Of a stretch of 42,909 bases of DNA, positions 33,401-41,926 are shown piece by piece. A model generated the notes under the pieces. The model was not told the origin of the DNA and searched no databases. It saw nothing but the letters and a program-made list of their open reading frames with translations. The stretch spans positions 1 through 42,909 of the forward strand of contig CAJXOS010000043.1 of NCBI GenBank assembly GCA_913057725.1, read 5' to 3'. A program made the position numbers and the translations under genes. The stretch comes from an uncultured Lewinella sp. GTDB taxonomy: Bacteria; Bacteroidota; Bacteroidia; Chitinophagales; Saprospiraceae. Positions within the stretch are counted from its first letter, which is position 1, and every line of letters starts with the position of its first letter.

Positions 33401-35523
33401 CTGACGAATGCGGCAACACCTACACGGCGGTACTTTACTGGTTCCTAACCGACACCACACCACCGCGCTTCCAGGGATTACCCGAGGATGATTGCGTGAC
33501 CAGCTTACCACCAGTACCACAGGTAACGGCAGTAGACGACTGTGAGTTTGCTTATGTAGAGTTCAGCGAATCTGACCCAATTGATTGTGATGGTGGTCAA
33601 TATGTAGAACGTACCTGGACAGCGACTGATGTTTGCGGCAATTCTATCAGTGCCACCCAACGCTTGAACTTGATTGACGGTGAAAGCCCTACCGTAAACA
33701 TAGCCATTCCAGGCCTTGAAGGTTTACCTAGTGGCAGCACTGGACAAGTCGGAGCAGATTGCATGGATGGCACCCTCCTGGATCCTCCTGATTTTGTGGC
33801 AGCCGTTGAAATTGGTGATGGTTGCAGCGACATAGTACCGGAGGTTGCTCTTGAGTTCGTAGACGAAGGAGATTGCAGCAACACCGGATATCTCGCACGC
33901 TACAAACTACAAGTGAGTGCTAGCGACATCTGCGGTAACACTACTGATTATGAGCTTTTCATTGAGGTCGTTGACAACACTCCTCCCGTCTTTGATATGC
34001 CAACAGATATTGTCTTCTCCTGTGGTGAAGTGATTTTGGACGTAAATGTCTATGATGAATGTGGTGGCATAATTGATGTCTTTGTTGACGATGTTGAATT
34101 CCCAGTGAGTTGTGCCGAGATGCCGGTAAGCACCGAATATGTTTGGACTGCCGTTGATGAATGTGGCAACACCAGCACCTTCGTGCAAAATGTGACGGTC
34201 TTAGACCAATCAGGGCCAATCCTACGCGGCGTACCTGAAGATGCCTGTAACGATGCTACATTGAACGAGCCCGTTACTGCCTTTGACGAATGCAGCAACA
34301 TGGAAATCCCAGTAGACGTAAATGAAGTCACGGAGAGCGTTGACGATTGTGGTGATGTACTGACCCGCACCTGGACAGCGACCGACGCCTGTGGTAATAC
34401 CACAACAGCCACACAGCAGGTATTCTTCTCAGATGATGAAGCACCTAGCTTGAACTTCGTGCATCCGCTGCTGGTTGGTCTGGAAGATGGTGACGAATTG
34501 ATCCTCCCAATAGGTTTGGAATTTGGTAATCCAGGAGAACCGTATGACTTTGGGGAAGAAGCTATCTCTATCTCAGACAATTGCGCCAGCAACCTGACGC
34601 CGGAGCTGAGGATCGTGAATATGCCAGCAGAAGACTGTGCAGCTTATGGCTTCCTGGGCCGAGTCGAATACATTTGGAAGGTTGTGGATCCTTGCGGTAA
34701 CGTAAGTAAAATCAGCTTTTACCTTCTGTACGAGGACACCTATGGCCCCGAGATTTTCGGCGTCCCTGGCGACCTACTCCTCTACTGTGACGCTCCAATT
34801 CCCCCACCGGTGGCTGTACGCGTTAAGGATAATTACGATAGTGATGTCGAAGCGATTTTCTCACAAGAGATTACAAACATTGAGGATGGCGTGCGAATCA
34901 TCCGCACCTGGACAGCAACAGACGACTGTGGTAATGTGACCATCGAAACACAATTCATTGATGTAATCAGCAATACCATTGCTTGTGAGTTTGATTTCCC
35001 GGAAGAAGTGTTCTGCAACTCAGAAAACAACTTCATCACTGTGATTGCAAGTGGTGGTACACCGCCATATACCTACAGCTGGGAAATGACCGATTGCGAT
35101 GGCTTCCTGACCTCTGAGTCGGATCAGCCTACCGTGCGATACACCATTGGTTATACGACACAGAATTTCTCCGTCACTATCACCGACGCGAATGACTGTG
35201 TACGAGTATGTACGACCAGCGTTGAATGTGAGAAGGAAGATGACATGCTAATGCTGGAGGAGAATTCGAATAATGCGGTAGGGCTCTACCCGAATCCGGT
35301 AACGGATCATCTACAAATTCAGATTGCACAGCTGGTAGATAAGCGAGTGAGCGTCCGTATCTACAGCCTTCTAGGGCAACCTATGTTGGAAAGAAATATT
35401 CCGAACTGGCCCGTTGACGGAATCTCAGTAGATACCGGCAGTTATCCTGCGGGGACCTACTTGGTACGTATTGAAACAGCAGATGGCGAGCCAATCACTA
35501 AAGAGATTGTGGTTATTCGCTAG
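30499..35523 (+). CDS. Giant secreted metalloprotease with repeated Cys-containing modules and T9SS sorting domain
   Basis: The product has 1674 residues. Signal peptide 1-26 (ILFA-QT); a propeptide-like region to about 210. The reprolysin-like catalytic domain (about 215-410) has HEIGHLFDGVH: three zinc His and the catalytic Glu are present, but the usual Gly is Asp at motif position 8, with Gly at 9. STIMFGN gives the Met-turn. An SprB-like module follows (about 415-495). Then come about eleven 80-90-residue beta modules (584-1490), each ending in D-x-C-G/D-N and usually followed by a D-x-x-x-P linker. A PKD-like domain (1494-1580) and a T9SS C-terminal domain (LYPNPVTDHLQIQ to EIVVIR) finish it. 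It is probably a surface or released adhesin-protease. The substrate is unknown. Confidence 0.88.
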   Translation: MHTFTRASLLLGLAVLFNSTSSILFAQTQFVPAKSLAFEHPELEKSFLAYELYEIDTRLIYEQSQKDTRFQFELQFENGQQWPIQLDYYDMRAAHYREVAVTEKGLEVLPRRPNITFRGYYLGEELEPTRFTITPDYVVGMIQQNGSTYFLEPLKPMIPEAGDNAYILYNAEDVLTDPSLSCTFKAGKKYALPPPDHNHDHKGKPSDNEKMDCVEVDLATGGDILMFNRYGSVMAVNDFILNVTNLMEPLWDDFSVSYLIVDQFVVTSAIGNPWTTSNDAFTILDDFAAWAGPNFAAHDVGQIWTANDIQGCGSGPGNFQLIGCARAIGDVCGNQRYNVCEDFSNSTNCLRALSAHEIGHLFDGVHGQANNSTIMFGNIVCGATTWTGGNITRIQNHIDSRNCLSDCGACNISVMTNVTGETCPGDGDGIITAFASGNQGIVTFVLSGPVSDMNTTGNFGPLPPGNYTVTAMDDGGGLSCSDSENVTVDPSPDVNPPSNFCGTFSQNYDACPNTIVPNIPSGVWFFVGGDLAFTSMVNGSFPQVVNLDGCVSDAFTDLADIELNLITSIEFGICPKTIRNEYRMRDECGNISIDRIIVEHVFSESAPPVWDFNCEEDLVFTTEGGDPCPADADISLSIGDEFGVNTSWIVGGNIVGPVAGCVADLCSADNDLIIRVADIDITGDDCERLIVLTLVAEDECGNVSLEFVNTYTFLDDTAPIVNYLGLPDGTTLTVECDLRDPNWDPFVPTDDLTIFDNCADFGDLTITMEDELVEEGICGVSDFKSIWRCTWTVSDPCDNTTEYTLFTRIVDTQGPEWTFFPADTGIECDEDVPFQQATAEDTCSEVEVSYDDDIIPGDCPHNYTIKRTWTAVDACGNPTVDEQFIEVSDTTPPEIHFVDEYISGYTDGQEVYVDCGEFSRITKLAFAARAYDNCSGETEVDFEYEDFGLFDCAEFGYMGHLETRWTSTDECGNTYTAVLYWFLTDTTPPRFQGLPEDDCVTSLPPVPQVTAVDDCEFAYVEFSESDPIDCDGGQYVERTWTATDVCGNSISATQRLNLIDGESPTVNIAIPGLEGLPSGSTGQVGADCMDGTLLDPPDFVAAVEIGDGCSDIVPEVALEFVDEGDCSNTGYLARYKLQVSASDICGNTTDYELFIEVVDNTPPVFDMPTDIVFSCGEVILDVNVYDECGGIIDVFVDDVEFPVSCAEMPVSTEYVWTAVDECGNTSTFVQNVTVLDQSGPILRGVPEDACNDATLNEPVTAFDECSNMEIPVDVNEVTESVDDCGDVLTRTWTATDACGNTTTATQQVFFSDDEAPSLNFVHPLLVGLEDGDELILPIGLEFGNPGEPYDFGEEAISISDNCASNLTPELRIVNMPAEDCAAYGFLGRVEYIWKVVDPCGNVSKISFYLLYEDTYGPEIFGVPGDLLLYCDAPIPPPVAVRVKDNYDSDVEAIFSQEITNIEDGVRIIRTWTATDDCGNVTIETQFIDVISNTIACEFDFPEEVFCNSENNFITVIASGGTPPYTYSWEMTDCDGFLTSESDQPTVRYTIGYTTQNFSVTITDANDCVRVCTTSVECEKEDDMLMLEENSNNAVGLYPNPVTDHLQIQIAQLVDKRVSVRIYSLLGQPMLERNIPNWPVDGISVDTGSYPAGTYLVRIETADGEPITKEIVVIR

Positions 35524-35550
35524 TAAAGAGAAAGGGTTTCTCAAATCCAT

Positions 35551-35588
35551 AGAGTCTGGCTCCACTACGGAGTCGGGCTCTTCTTATT
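35551..35588 (+). terminator. Terminator after the giant protease gene
   Basis: A 13-bp stem including three G-U pairs, AGAGTCTGGCTCC / GGAGTCGGGCTCT (35551-35563 with 35569-35581), has a 5-nt loop and is followed by TCTTATTTA. Confidence 0.7.
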
Positions 35589-35642
35589 TAAGCAATTTGC
35601 TGGCCCCTATACTTCCCAAAACTTTTTCATCGCCACCCAATA

Positions 35643-35674
35643 TTGACAAATACGAATGAAATCCTTTATATTTG
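35643..35674 (+). promoter_or_regulatory. Promoter of the PadR-permease operon
   Basis: TTG (35643-35645), 21 nt and TATATTTG (35667-35674) form an exact -7 element with a near-consensus -33. Transcription should start near 35680, leaving a leader of about 55 nt. One copy of the 13-bp repeat lies between the two promoter elements. Confidence 0.65.
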
Positions 35675-35726
35675 ATTGGCATTTACGAATGAAATCGCTC
35701 CACGTAGCTTTTATCATGATGAAATC
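35651..35726. promoter_or_regulatory. Direct repeats, candidate PadR operators
   Basis: TACGAATGAAATC occurs at 35651-35663 (inside the promoter) and 35684-35696 (just past the expected start), 33 bp apart, about three helical turns. A partial third copy, GATGAAATC, lies at 35718-35726, immediately before the gene. Binding by the adjacent repressor is inference. Confidence 0.5.
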
Positions 35727-35734
35727 AAAGCAGA

Positions 35735-36058
35735 ATGAAAGGAACACATTTGGGTGAATTTGAGGAATTAGTACTGCTCACCGTTGGTATTCTCAATGGT
35801 GAGGCCTATGGAATTAGTGTAATGGATGAGATTGCGACACACACTGGTCGGAAGGTGAGTGTAAGCACAATCCATACCACCCTAAACAGGCTAGAGCAGA
35901 AGGGTTTTATCGAGTCTTACACCGGTGGAGCCTCGCCCACACGAGGAGGTCGTCGAAAACGACTTTACAAGATCACCTTGGCCGGACAACGCGCCTTGGA
36001 ACACGTCCGCAACCAACGAAACAACTTGTGGAACCTGATGCCAAAACTATCCTTCTAA
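35735..36058 (+). CDS. PadR-family transcriptional repressor
   Basis: The product has 107 residues. The winged-helix domain begins GEFEELVLLTVGILNGEAYG and continues with SVSTIHTTLNRLEQKGFIES, the recognition helix; the wing has GGRRKRLYKIT, and LAGQRALE ends the domain. It is the short PadR type with only a brief C-terminal helix. It lies 1 nt upstream of an FtsX-type permease gene, a standard Bacteroidota pair in which the repressor controls the operon. Direct repeats at the promoter are candidate sites. The inducer is unknown. Confidence 0.9.
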   Translation: MKGTHLGEFEELVLLTVGILNGEAYGISVMDEIATHTGRKVSVSTIHTTLNRLEQKGFIESYTGGASPTRGGRRKRLYKITLAGQRALEHVRNQRNNLWNLMPKLSF

Positions 36059-36059
36059 G

Positions 36060-38657
36060 ATGCTCCCCAACCCGCCCAAATGGATACTCTGGTTTCTTCG
36101 CCAAACATGCGCCCCAAGCTTTCTGGACGAGCTTCAGGGAGACTTGCTCGAACTGTTCTACCGAGAGTTAGAAGAGTCTGGTACTAAGTTCGCCCGACGG
36201 CAATTTGTCATAAGAGGACTGTTATCCCCTCGTTGGCATCGTCTTCCCCATTTATCACAATTCACCCCAACTGTTATGTACAAAACTCATTTCAAAGTGG
36301 CCCTGCGTCATGCGCGCAGGCACCGCTCCACCACCTTCATCCAGGCCCTTGGCCTCACACTGGGATTTACGGCCATTCTATTCATCGCCTTATTTATCAA
36401 AAATGAAAGCATCTATGATCAGATGCATGTTCACCACGATAATCTCTACCGTGTCTTAAGGGTTGATCCCCTGACCGGAGAGCGGCAGCAGGCTACGTCC
36501 TCCCAACATGGCGCTCGGTTGCAAGAAGAGTACCCTTTCATTGCGGTTACGCGATTTGGGCAAGACCCCGTCAAAATGGGCGAGCTTCGCCCAATCCTCG
36601 TGGATGACTTTTACTGGGCCGATTCTACCTTCTTCGACCTGTTCTCTTTCGAGTTCCTGCACGGGCATCCAGCAAGCTGCTTAGATCAAATCAACAGCCT
36701 CGTCATTACCGAAAGTCTGAGTCAACAATTATTTGCTACCGATGCTTCTGTAGGCCGAACGCTACCCGTAAAGATCTACGATGGCGACCAGGAATTACTC
36801 ATGGAAGTAAAGGCGGTGGTAAAAGATCCACCTCAACACACCCATATTCGCTTTAAGGCATTGGGCGCAATGGCAAATGCCGAAGACCTATATGCGAGCC
36901 TGACACCGCAATGGGGGTTCTCCTGGCTGCGGACCTACATCAAAGTACCCGATGGTCGCCTGGCAGAAATAGAAGCCAGCATGCCGCAGTTCATTCGTAA
37001 GCACGTAAGTGCCGATCCGCCTCCGTCTTTTGGAATTGGCTTTCAACGTTTCACAGATGTATATCTACGTTCTCAGGATATTGGCCGCAGCCCTTATCGA
37101 GGCAATATCCGCTATTTGCAAATTTTCGGTGCGGTGGGAATTCTCATCTTGCTGATTTCCCTAATGAACTATGTCAACCTCAGTACAGCGCGCGTAGTAA
37201 CCAGGGCAAAAGAGGTAGGAATCCGAAAAACCCTGGGCTCTCCCCAAGGCAGTATCATTGCTCAATTCATTGCCGAATCCGTCTTCTTCATCTTTTTTAG
37301 CGGCCTACTGGCCTTAGGTATCGTTTCCATCGCCCTGCCGTACATCAACCGGCTACTAGATTTAGAATTGACGCTTCGTGTGCTGCAACTGACGGACGTG
37401 CTACTATTCCTAGTCGCACTATTGCTTATTGGACTTTTATCGGGCATCATTCCTGCTCTCGCATTAGCTCGCCTACCTCTGTTTTCTGAACAACAAATAG
37501 CAAGCGCGCTTAAACCGGGCCAATGGACCTGGACGCGGAAACTCTTTGTAGGTGCTCAATACCTCATCAGCATTAGTTTACTGGCGGGCACAATTGTTAT
37601 TTACAAGCAATACCTCCATCTCAAAAACTCAGACTTGGGTTTTGATAGCGAACAGCTGCTTCATATCGCAGTAGATGATAGGCAGGTACAAGAGCGTTTA
37701 GCGCTACTGAAAGATCGAGTTGCCCAAATTCCAGGAGTAGAACGAGTAACCGCGACGGGCGAAGATCTGCCCAGCGCACTGAATAATACCTGGGATTTTG
37801 ATTGGAATGGCTCTCCGGAAGATGAATCAGAGGGGATCAATGTAGTTGGTGTTGATCAGGATTATTTTGAGGTGATGGACCTACCGTTTTTATCAGGCCG
37901 TAATTTTAGTCAGAGCTTTGAAGTTGACTCTGTCCGTACGGTCATTCTCAACGAAGAGGCCGTCAAATTGATGGGGAGAGAGGATGTGGTTGGGGAAACG
38001 GTGATCATTGGCATGCGTGAACGCAAAGTACAAGGTGTCATCAAGAATCATCATTTCACCTCTTTGCATGCCAACATCTCACCAATGGCCTATTTCATAT
38101 TTCCTCCTGGGCATCGCGTGTCTCCCGACAATCTTTTGATTCGCTTACAAACAGATAATCTTGCGCCACTGCTAAGCCAGCTAGAAAGTACCTGGCACGA
38201 ATTCTCTAACGATCCGTTTGAGCACAACTTCGTTGACGAAGCATTTGCCGCCACCTATAAAGCAGAGCAGCGGTTTAGCAGTTTGATCTCCGGGTTTACG
38301 CTAGTGGCCGTAATTATCTCTATTGTTGGCCTCTTTGGCTTGATCAATTTTGTGGTTGAGCTGAAACTCAAAGAAATCAGTATTCGGCGGGTATTAGGAG
38401 CCAGTCAGCTGCACATTCTACACCTTTTGGGTCGCGACTTCCTAATGGTTTTTGCCGGAGCGTTAACTCTAGCTTTACCGCTTTCCTACTACCTCATTCA
38501 ATTGTGGCTGGCTAATTATTCTTATCGAATAGACCTCAGTCTTATGACGCTAACACCAGCGGTACTCGCTTGCCTAGTCCTTTCATTGTTGATTGTCTAC
38601 TACCATGTTCAACGTACCACAAGAGATCATCCAAGTACCGTTTTAGCAAGGGAATAA
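36060..38657 (+). CDS. FtsX/MacB-type ABC transporter permease with N-terminal prefix domain
   Basis: The product has 865 residues. Residues 1-80 (PPKWILWFLRQTCAPSFLDE and LQGDLLELFYREL) form the permease prefix domain found in this Bacteroidota class. Then come a membrane helix (about 95-115), a periplasmic MacB-like domain (115-350), three helices with the FtsX domain (about 355-480, ARVVTRAKEVGIRKTLGSP), one more helix near 495, a second periplasmic domain (520-740) and a final three-helix FtsX unit (about 745-860, KEISIRRVLGAS). No ATPase is encoded adjacent, so a separate subunit is needed. The cargo may be a peptide or antimicrobial compound. The start codon follows the PadR stop by one base. 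Confidence 0.92.
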   Translation: MLPNPPKWILWFLRQTCAPSFLDELQGDLLELFYRELEESGTKFARRQFVIRGLLSPRWHRLPHLSQFTPTVMYKTHFKVALRHARRHRSTTFIQALGLTLGFTAILFIALFIKNESIYDQMHVHHDNLYRVLRVDPLTGERQQATSSQHGARLQEEYPFIAVTRFGQDPVKMGELRPILVDDFYWADSTFFDLFSFEFLHGHPASCLDQINSLVITESLSQQLFATDASVGRTLPVKIYDGDQELLMEVKAVVKDPPQHTHIRFKALGAMANAEDLYASLTPQWGFSWLRTYIKVPDGRLAEIEASMPQFIRKHVSADPPPSFGIGFQRFTDVYLRSQDIGRSPYRGNIRYLQIFGAVGILILLISLMNYVNLSTARVVTRAKEVGIRKTLGSPQGSIIAQFIAESVFFIFFSGLLALGIVSIALPYINRLLDLELTLRVLQLTDVLLFLVALLLIGLLSGIIPALALARLPLFSEQQIASALKPGQWTWTRKLFVGAQYLISISLLAGTIVIYKQYLHLKNSDLGFDSEQLLHIAVDDRQVQERLALLKDRVAQIPGVERVTATGEDLPSALNNTWDFDWNGSPEDESEGINVVGVDQDYFEVMDLPFLSGRNFSQSFEVDSVRTVILNEEAVKLMGREDVVGETVIIGMRERKVQGVIKNHHFTSLHANISPMAYFIFPPGHRVSPDNLLIRLQTDNLAPLLSQLESTWHEFSNDPFEHNFVDEAFAATYKAEQRFSSLISGFTLVAVIISIVGLFGLINFVVELKLKEISIRRVLGASQLHILHLLGRDFLMVFAGALTLALPLSYYLIQLWLANYSYRIDLSLMTLTPAVLACLVLSLLIVYYHVQRTTRDHPSTVLARE

Positions 38658-38692
38658 GCGGCTTACTAGGCCTGCTGCAAAGAATAAACCTT

Positions 38693-38727
38693 AGAGCTCG
38701 GCGCCATCCTGGTGTTGGGCTCTTTTT
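38693..38727 (+). terminator. Rho-independent terminator of the PadR-permease operon
   Basis: A 13-bp stem with G-U pairs, AGAGCTCGGCGCC / GGTGTTGGGCTCT (38693-38705 with 38711-38723), has a 5-nt loop and is followed by TTTTTC. The base pattern resembles the terminator at 35551. Confidence 0.75.
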
Positions 38728-38772
38728 CATCAAACAACTACCACATATACCGGGTGGCATGTTGCCACAACC

Positions 38773-41634
38773 TTACACCTTACTTGGTAGCACGCCAAAC
38801 TGTTCTTTAAAGCTCTTTGTGAAATATGACATATTGGAATAGCCTACCGAATATGCCACTTCGGAAACAGTACCTGCTTTATCTTCCAGCATTCGCTTGG
38901 CTTCATTAAGGCGAAACTCAATAATGAGCTGGTTAGGTGATTTATTACACAGGGCCTTGAGTTTGCGATGCAGCTGCGACTTACTGAATCCCACTTCTCG
39001 AGCCAGGTCTCCCACCGAAAGATATTCGTTGTCGACATTAGCACGAATGGCCTTTAGTACTTGCTCCAAGAATTGATCCTCTACGGAGTGCATGTCTACA
39101 TCGCGTACCACCAGAACCCCTTTAGCATTAAAATGCTCCCATAGCTTCACCCTGCTATCAATTAAATTCTTGACTCGTAGCAGAAGCTCATCGGCATTAA
39201 ACGGCTTTGTGAGATAGGCATCAGCACCTAGAGTTAAGCCCTCCATCTTATTCTCCTGTCCGGCCTTAGCAGTGAGCAGGACAATGGGTACATGACTGGT
39301 CTTGGTATTTGACTTTAGATCATTGCACAATTGGTAACCATCCTTTCCAGGCATCATCACGTCACTGATGATCACATCTGGTATATGCTCAATAGCCAAC
39401 CTTTCTCCCTTTACTCCATCCTCCGCGCTAATTATCCGAAAGTGGGGCTGTAGAATAGTGGTGATATGCTGCCTAAGATCTAGATTGTCTTCTACTACCA
39501 AGATCAACGATTTAGGACTGGCACTAGTACTGGAAGATGGTAGTGGTTTGGGTTCTTCTGGCGGTAGAAGATCTTGTTTGTGTTCCGCTGCTGCGCCTGG
39601 TATAGCCTGTGTCAAATCACTTTTTTCCGCATCAACTAAATGGTGCTCCGGCAGTAATTCAAGTACATAGGGAATCCTAAGTTTGAAACTTGTCCCCTCG
39701 CCAATGCTACTGCTCACACTAATCTGCCCGTTGTGCAAATCCACTAGTTCCTTAGTCAAGGCCAAACCAATACCAGAGCCTTTCGCTTCTGTTCCTTCTA
39801 CCCGATAAAAGCGTTCGAAAATGCGCTTCATTTCTTCTTTGGTAATACCCTCACCAGTATCGGAAATTTCAATTACGTAGTGTGTCTCTGTGTAGTCAAC
39901 TGTCAGCGTCACGGTGCCGCCGCCAGGGGTATATTTAAAGGCATTTGACAAGAGGTTACTTATGATTTTCTCCAATTTGTCGCGATCAAAGAAGGCATTG
40001 GGCAAAGCCTCAGGGAAGCTGGAGTTAAAACTTAAACCACGGCTCTCAGATATACTTTCGAACGAATGAGCAATGACTTTAATGAACTGAATCAAATCCT
40101 CCTGACCCAATTTCAGATACACTTTGCCGGTCTCTAACTTTGAGAGCTCCAACAATTGATCAATCAAGCTCTGCAGTCGCTTGGTATTGCGTTCGATGAG
40201 TTCGAAGGTTTTAGTAGAAATACTGATCGGACTTTCTGGCCCACTCTGAGCTTTTCGTGCTAAGTCTAGGGGGCCTGCGATCAACGCCAAAGGCGTCCGA
40301 AATTCGTGGGATAGATTCGTATAGAACTGTGTTTTGATTTCGTCTAAGTCTTTGATCCGCTCCATTTCCACATAATTCCGCTGCGCCTCAAGGCGCTCTT
40401 CCTGAGATTTGAGCAGTAAAGTCCTTTGCCGATAGGCAATACCAAAAGAGAATATGACAATCTGTAGGAACATACCCCAGGAATAAGGATCAAATGGCAT
40501 AGGAATCAACCCCATAGACCATAAACCGCCACTTAGAATAGCCAAAGAAAAGATCATGGCACCTAAACCAAAATACTTAGCAAAGCGATCCTTTTTCAGG
40601 ATTAGGACAACGGACAACACTGTACTTAGCGCAGCGAACGACACAATCGTTAAATAATGTACGCCAACTCCTGTGATGTAGATTTGAGGATCAAAAATCA
40701 TTACGTACAAAGCCGTTAGCAAGACCTCTGTCAACATCAGCCCAGAGAGGAGGAGCATAAACTTATCTAAGCGTGGAAACTTCTCTTTGGATTTAATAAA
40801 GGAGCGTCCAAACACCCAAAACGAATAGAGGATTCCACTGGCGATGGTAAGCCAGACTGGGTACCGGAATTCGGATATACTACCAATGATTAAACCTACG
40901 GACATTGCCATTGTGAGGCAGCAAAACAACACCCAAATAGAGAACCACAGAAACAGCCTTTCCCGCAAATAAAGAAACTGTAAAAAGTGGTAGAGAAAGA
41001 TAATAAACGTACAGCCCAACATGAATAAATTGAAGCTTTCACCAAAGGCAAAAAGCGCATGATAGAAAGGCTGCTTAGGGCTTCGAATGGTGGCATTGAA
41101 GTAGGGAGGAAAACCAATGCTATTACCCTTGACTTTAATAAGCAGATCAACTGCCTGATTTGTGGGTAGTTGATCAAGCGGCACCTTATTGATCATCCAT
41201 TGGCCTGCAATAGCCCGATCGCGTTTCGGGTACTCCACTCCGGTTTTTAAATGAAAAAGCAATCGTTCTTCTGTGTAAGCGTACACATCCACCTGTCCAT
41301 TGCTACGGGTCCATGCCGGCAAACCCTGCATGCGATCTTCAAGATTTAGCGTCCATCCCGCTAAGGTTTCCGTAGTTTCTACTGTTATTCTTCCCCAATA
41401 GATTGCCCCAACCTCTAAATGAGTTGTGTTTGCATCCTGGATAGAGAACGTCAATGTAGAATCATACAAGACTTGTTCAGGCGTCAGGGCTCCTGTCGTA
41501 TCCAGGGTAAGCTCCAGAAATGATTGCAGATCGTGAACCGGATTTTGGCTATCAATTTGATAGTAAACCTGGCTCACTCCCAGGGCAGGAAGCCAACTCA
41601 GCGCCAACCAAAAGACTATTCTTGTGTACCTCAT
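38773..41634 (-). CDS. Hybrid histidine kinase: 7TMR-DISM sensor, receiver and AraC-type output
   Basis: The product has 953 residues from the ATG at 41634 (an upstream TTG is ignored). Signal peptide 1-22 is followed by an extracellular DISM sensor domain (25-180), seven membrane helices (about 200-400) and a short coiled coil. The HisKA domain has SHEFRTPL with phospho-acceptor H443. HATPase_c follows with N-box NLLSNAFKYTPGGG, DTGEGI and GSGIGLAL; then a Pro/Ser linker, a receiver domain with VVEDN and phospho-acceptor Asp in SDVMMPGKDG, Lys in LTKPF, and a C-terminal AraC domain (LAREVGFSKSQLHRKLKAL, VGYSNMSYFTKSFKEQFG). It senses and regulates in one chain. The ligand is unknown. Confidence 0.95.
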   Translation of the reverse strand: MRYTRIVFWLALSWLPALGVSQVYYQIDSQNPVHDLQSFLELTLDTTGALTPEQVLYDSTLTFSIQDANTTHLEVGAIYWGRITVETTETLAGWTLNLEDRMQGLPAWTRSNGQVDVYAYTEERLLFHLKTGVEYPKRDRAIAGQWMINKVPLDQLPTNQAVDLLIKVKGNSIGFPPYFNATIRSPKQPFYHALFAFGESFNLFMLGCTFIIFLYHFLQFLYLRERLFLWFSIWVLFCCLTMAMSVGLIIGSISEFRYPVWLTIASGILYSFWVFGRSFIKSKEKFPRLDKFMLLLSGLMLTEVLLTALYVMIFDPQIYITGVGVHYLTIVSFAALSTVLSVVLILKKDRFAKYFGLGAMIFSLAILSGGLWSMGLIPMPFDPYSWGMFLQIVIFSFGIAYRQRTLLLKSQEERLEAQRNYVEMERIKDLDEIKTQFYTNLSHEFRTPLALIAGPLDLARKAQSGPESPISISTKTFELIERNTKRLQSLIDQLLELSKLETGKVYLKLGQEDLIQFIKVIAHSFESISESRGLSFNSSFPEALPNAFFDRDKLEKIISNLLSNAFKYTPGGGTVTLTVDYTETHYVIEISDTGEGITKEEMKRIFERFYRVEGTEAKGSGIGLALTKELVDLHNGQISVSSSIGEGTSFKLRIPYVLELLPEHHLVDAEKSDLTQAIPGAAAEHKQDLLPPEEPKPLPSSSTSASPKSLILVVEDNLDLRQHITTILQPHFRIISAEDGVKGERLAIEHIPDVIISDVMMPGKDGYQLCNDLKSNTKTSHVPIVLLTAKAGQENKMEGLTLGADAYLTKPFNADELLLRVKNLIDSRVKLWEHFNAKGVLVVRDVDMHSVEDQFLEQVLKAIRANVDNEYLSVGDLAREVGFSKSQLHRKLKALCNKSPNQLIIEFRLNEAKRMLEDKAGTVSEVAYSVGYSNMSYFTKSFKEQFGVLPSKV

Positions 41635-41926
41635 CAACTTGTGTTTCTTGCTTACCGCAATTATGACGAAACCTAGATCAGTCAGATAAAAGATAAGACT
41701 AATCCGTTCACAAGCCTAAATTCAACAATATTCCTTGTGCACAATAGCGCTTTTGTTGCATGCTCTAACAGTATCATTGCATCCCATCCAAATTGCAATA
41801 AATCTATTACCTAATGCTTCAAGTCTGTTAACCTGGAAGGGAAAAGTGCCCCTAGTTTTGACTCGACAACAGACAGCACCTCAACCAGGCTCCTGTCCAT
41901 CATTTTATGAGCAAAACAACAATGAC

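Noticed and set aside
34050..34592. 180-codon minus-strand frame inside the giant protease gene
   Set aside because: Same kind of shadow, with repeated phrases mirroring the sense repeats.
38754..38768. GTGGCA/TGCCAC inverted repeat beyond the hybrid kinase stop
   Set aside because: Short stem and no T-tract on the minus strand, so it was not called a terminator.
41773..41800. ATTGCA...TGCAAT dyad between the hybrid kinase and the lipoprotein
   Set aside because: Only six-base arms with a 12-nt A/C-rich spacer, so it is expected by chance.
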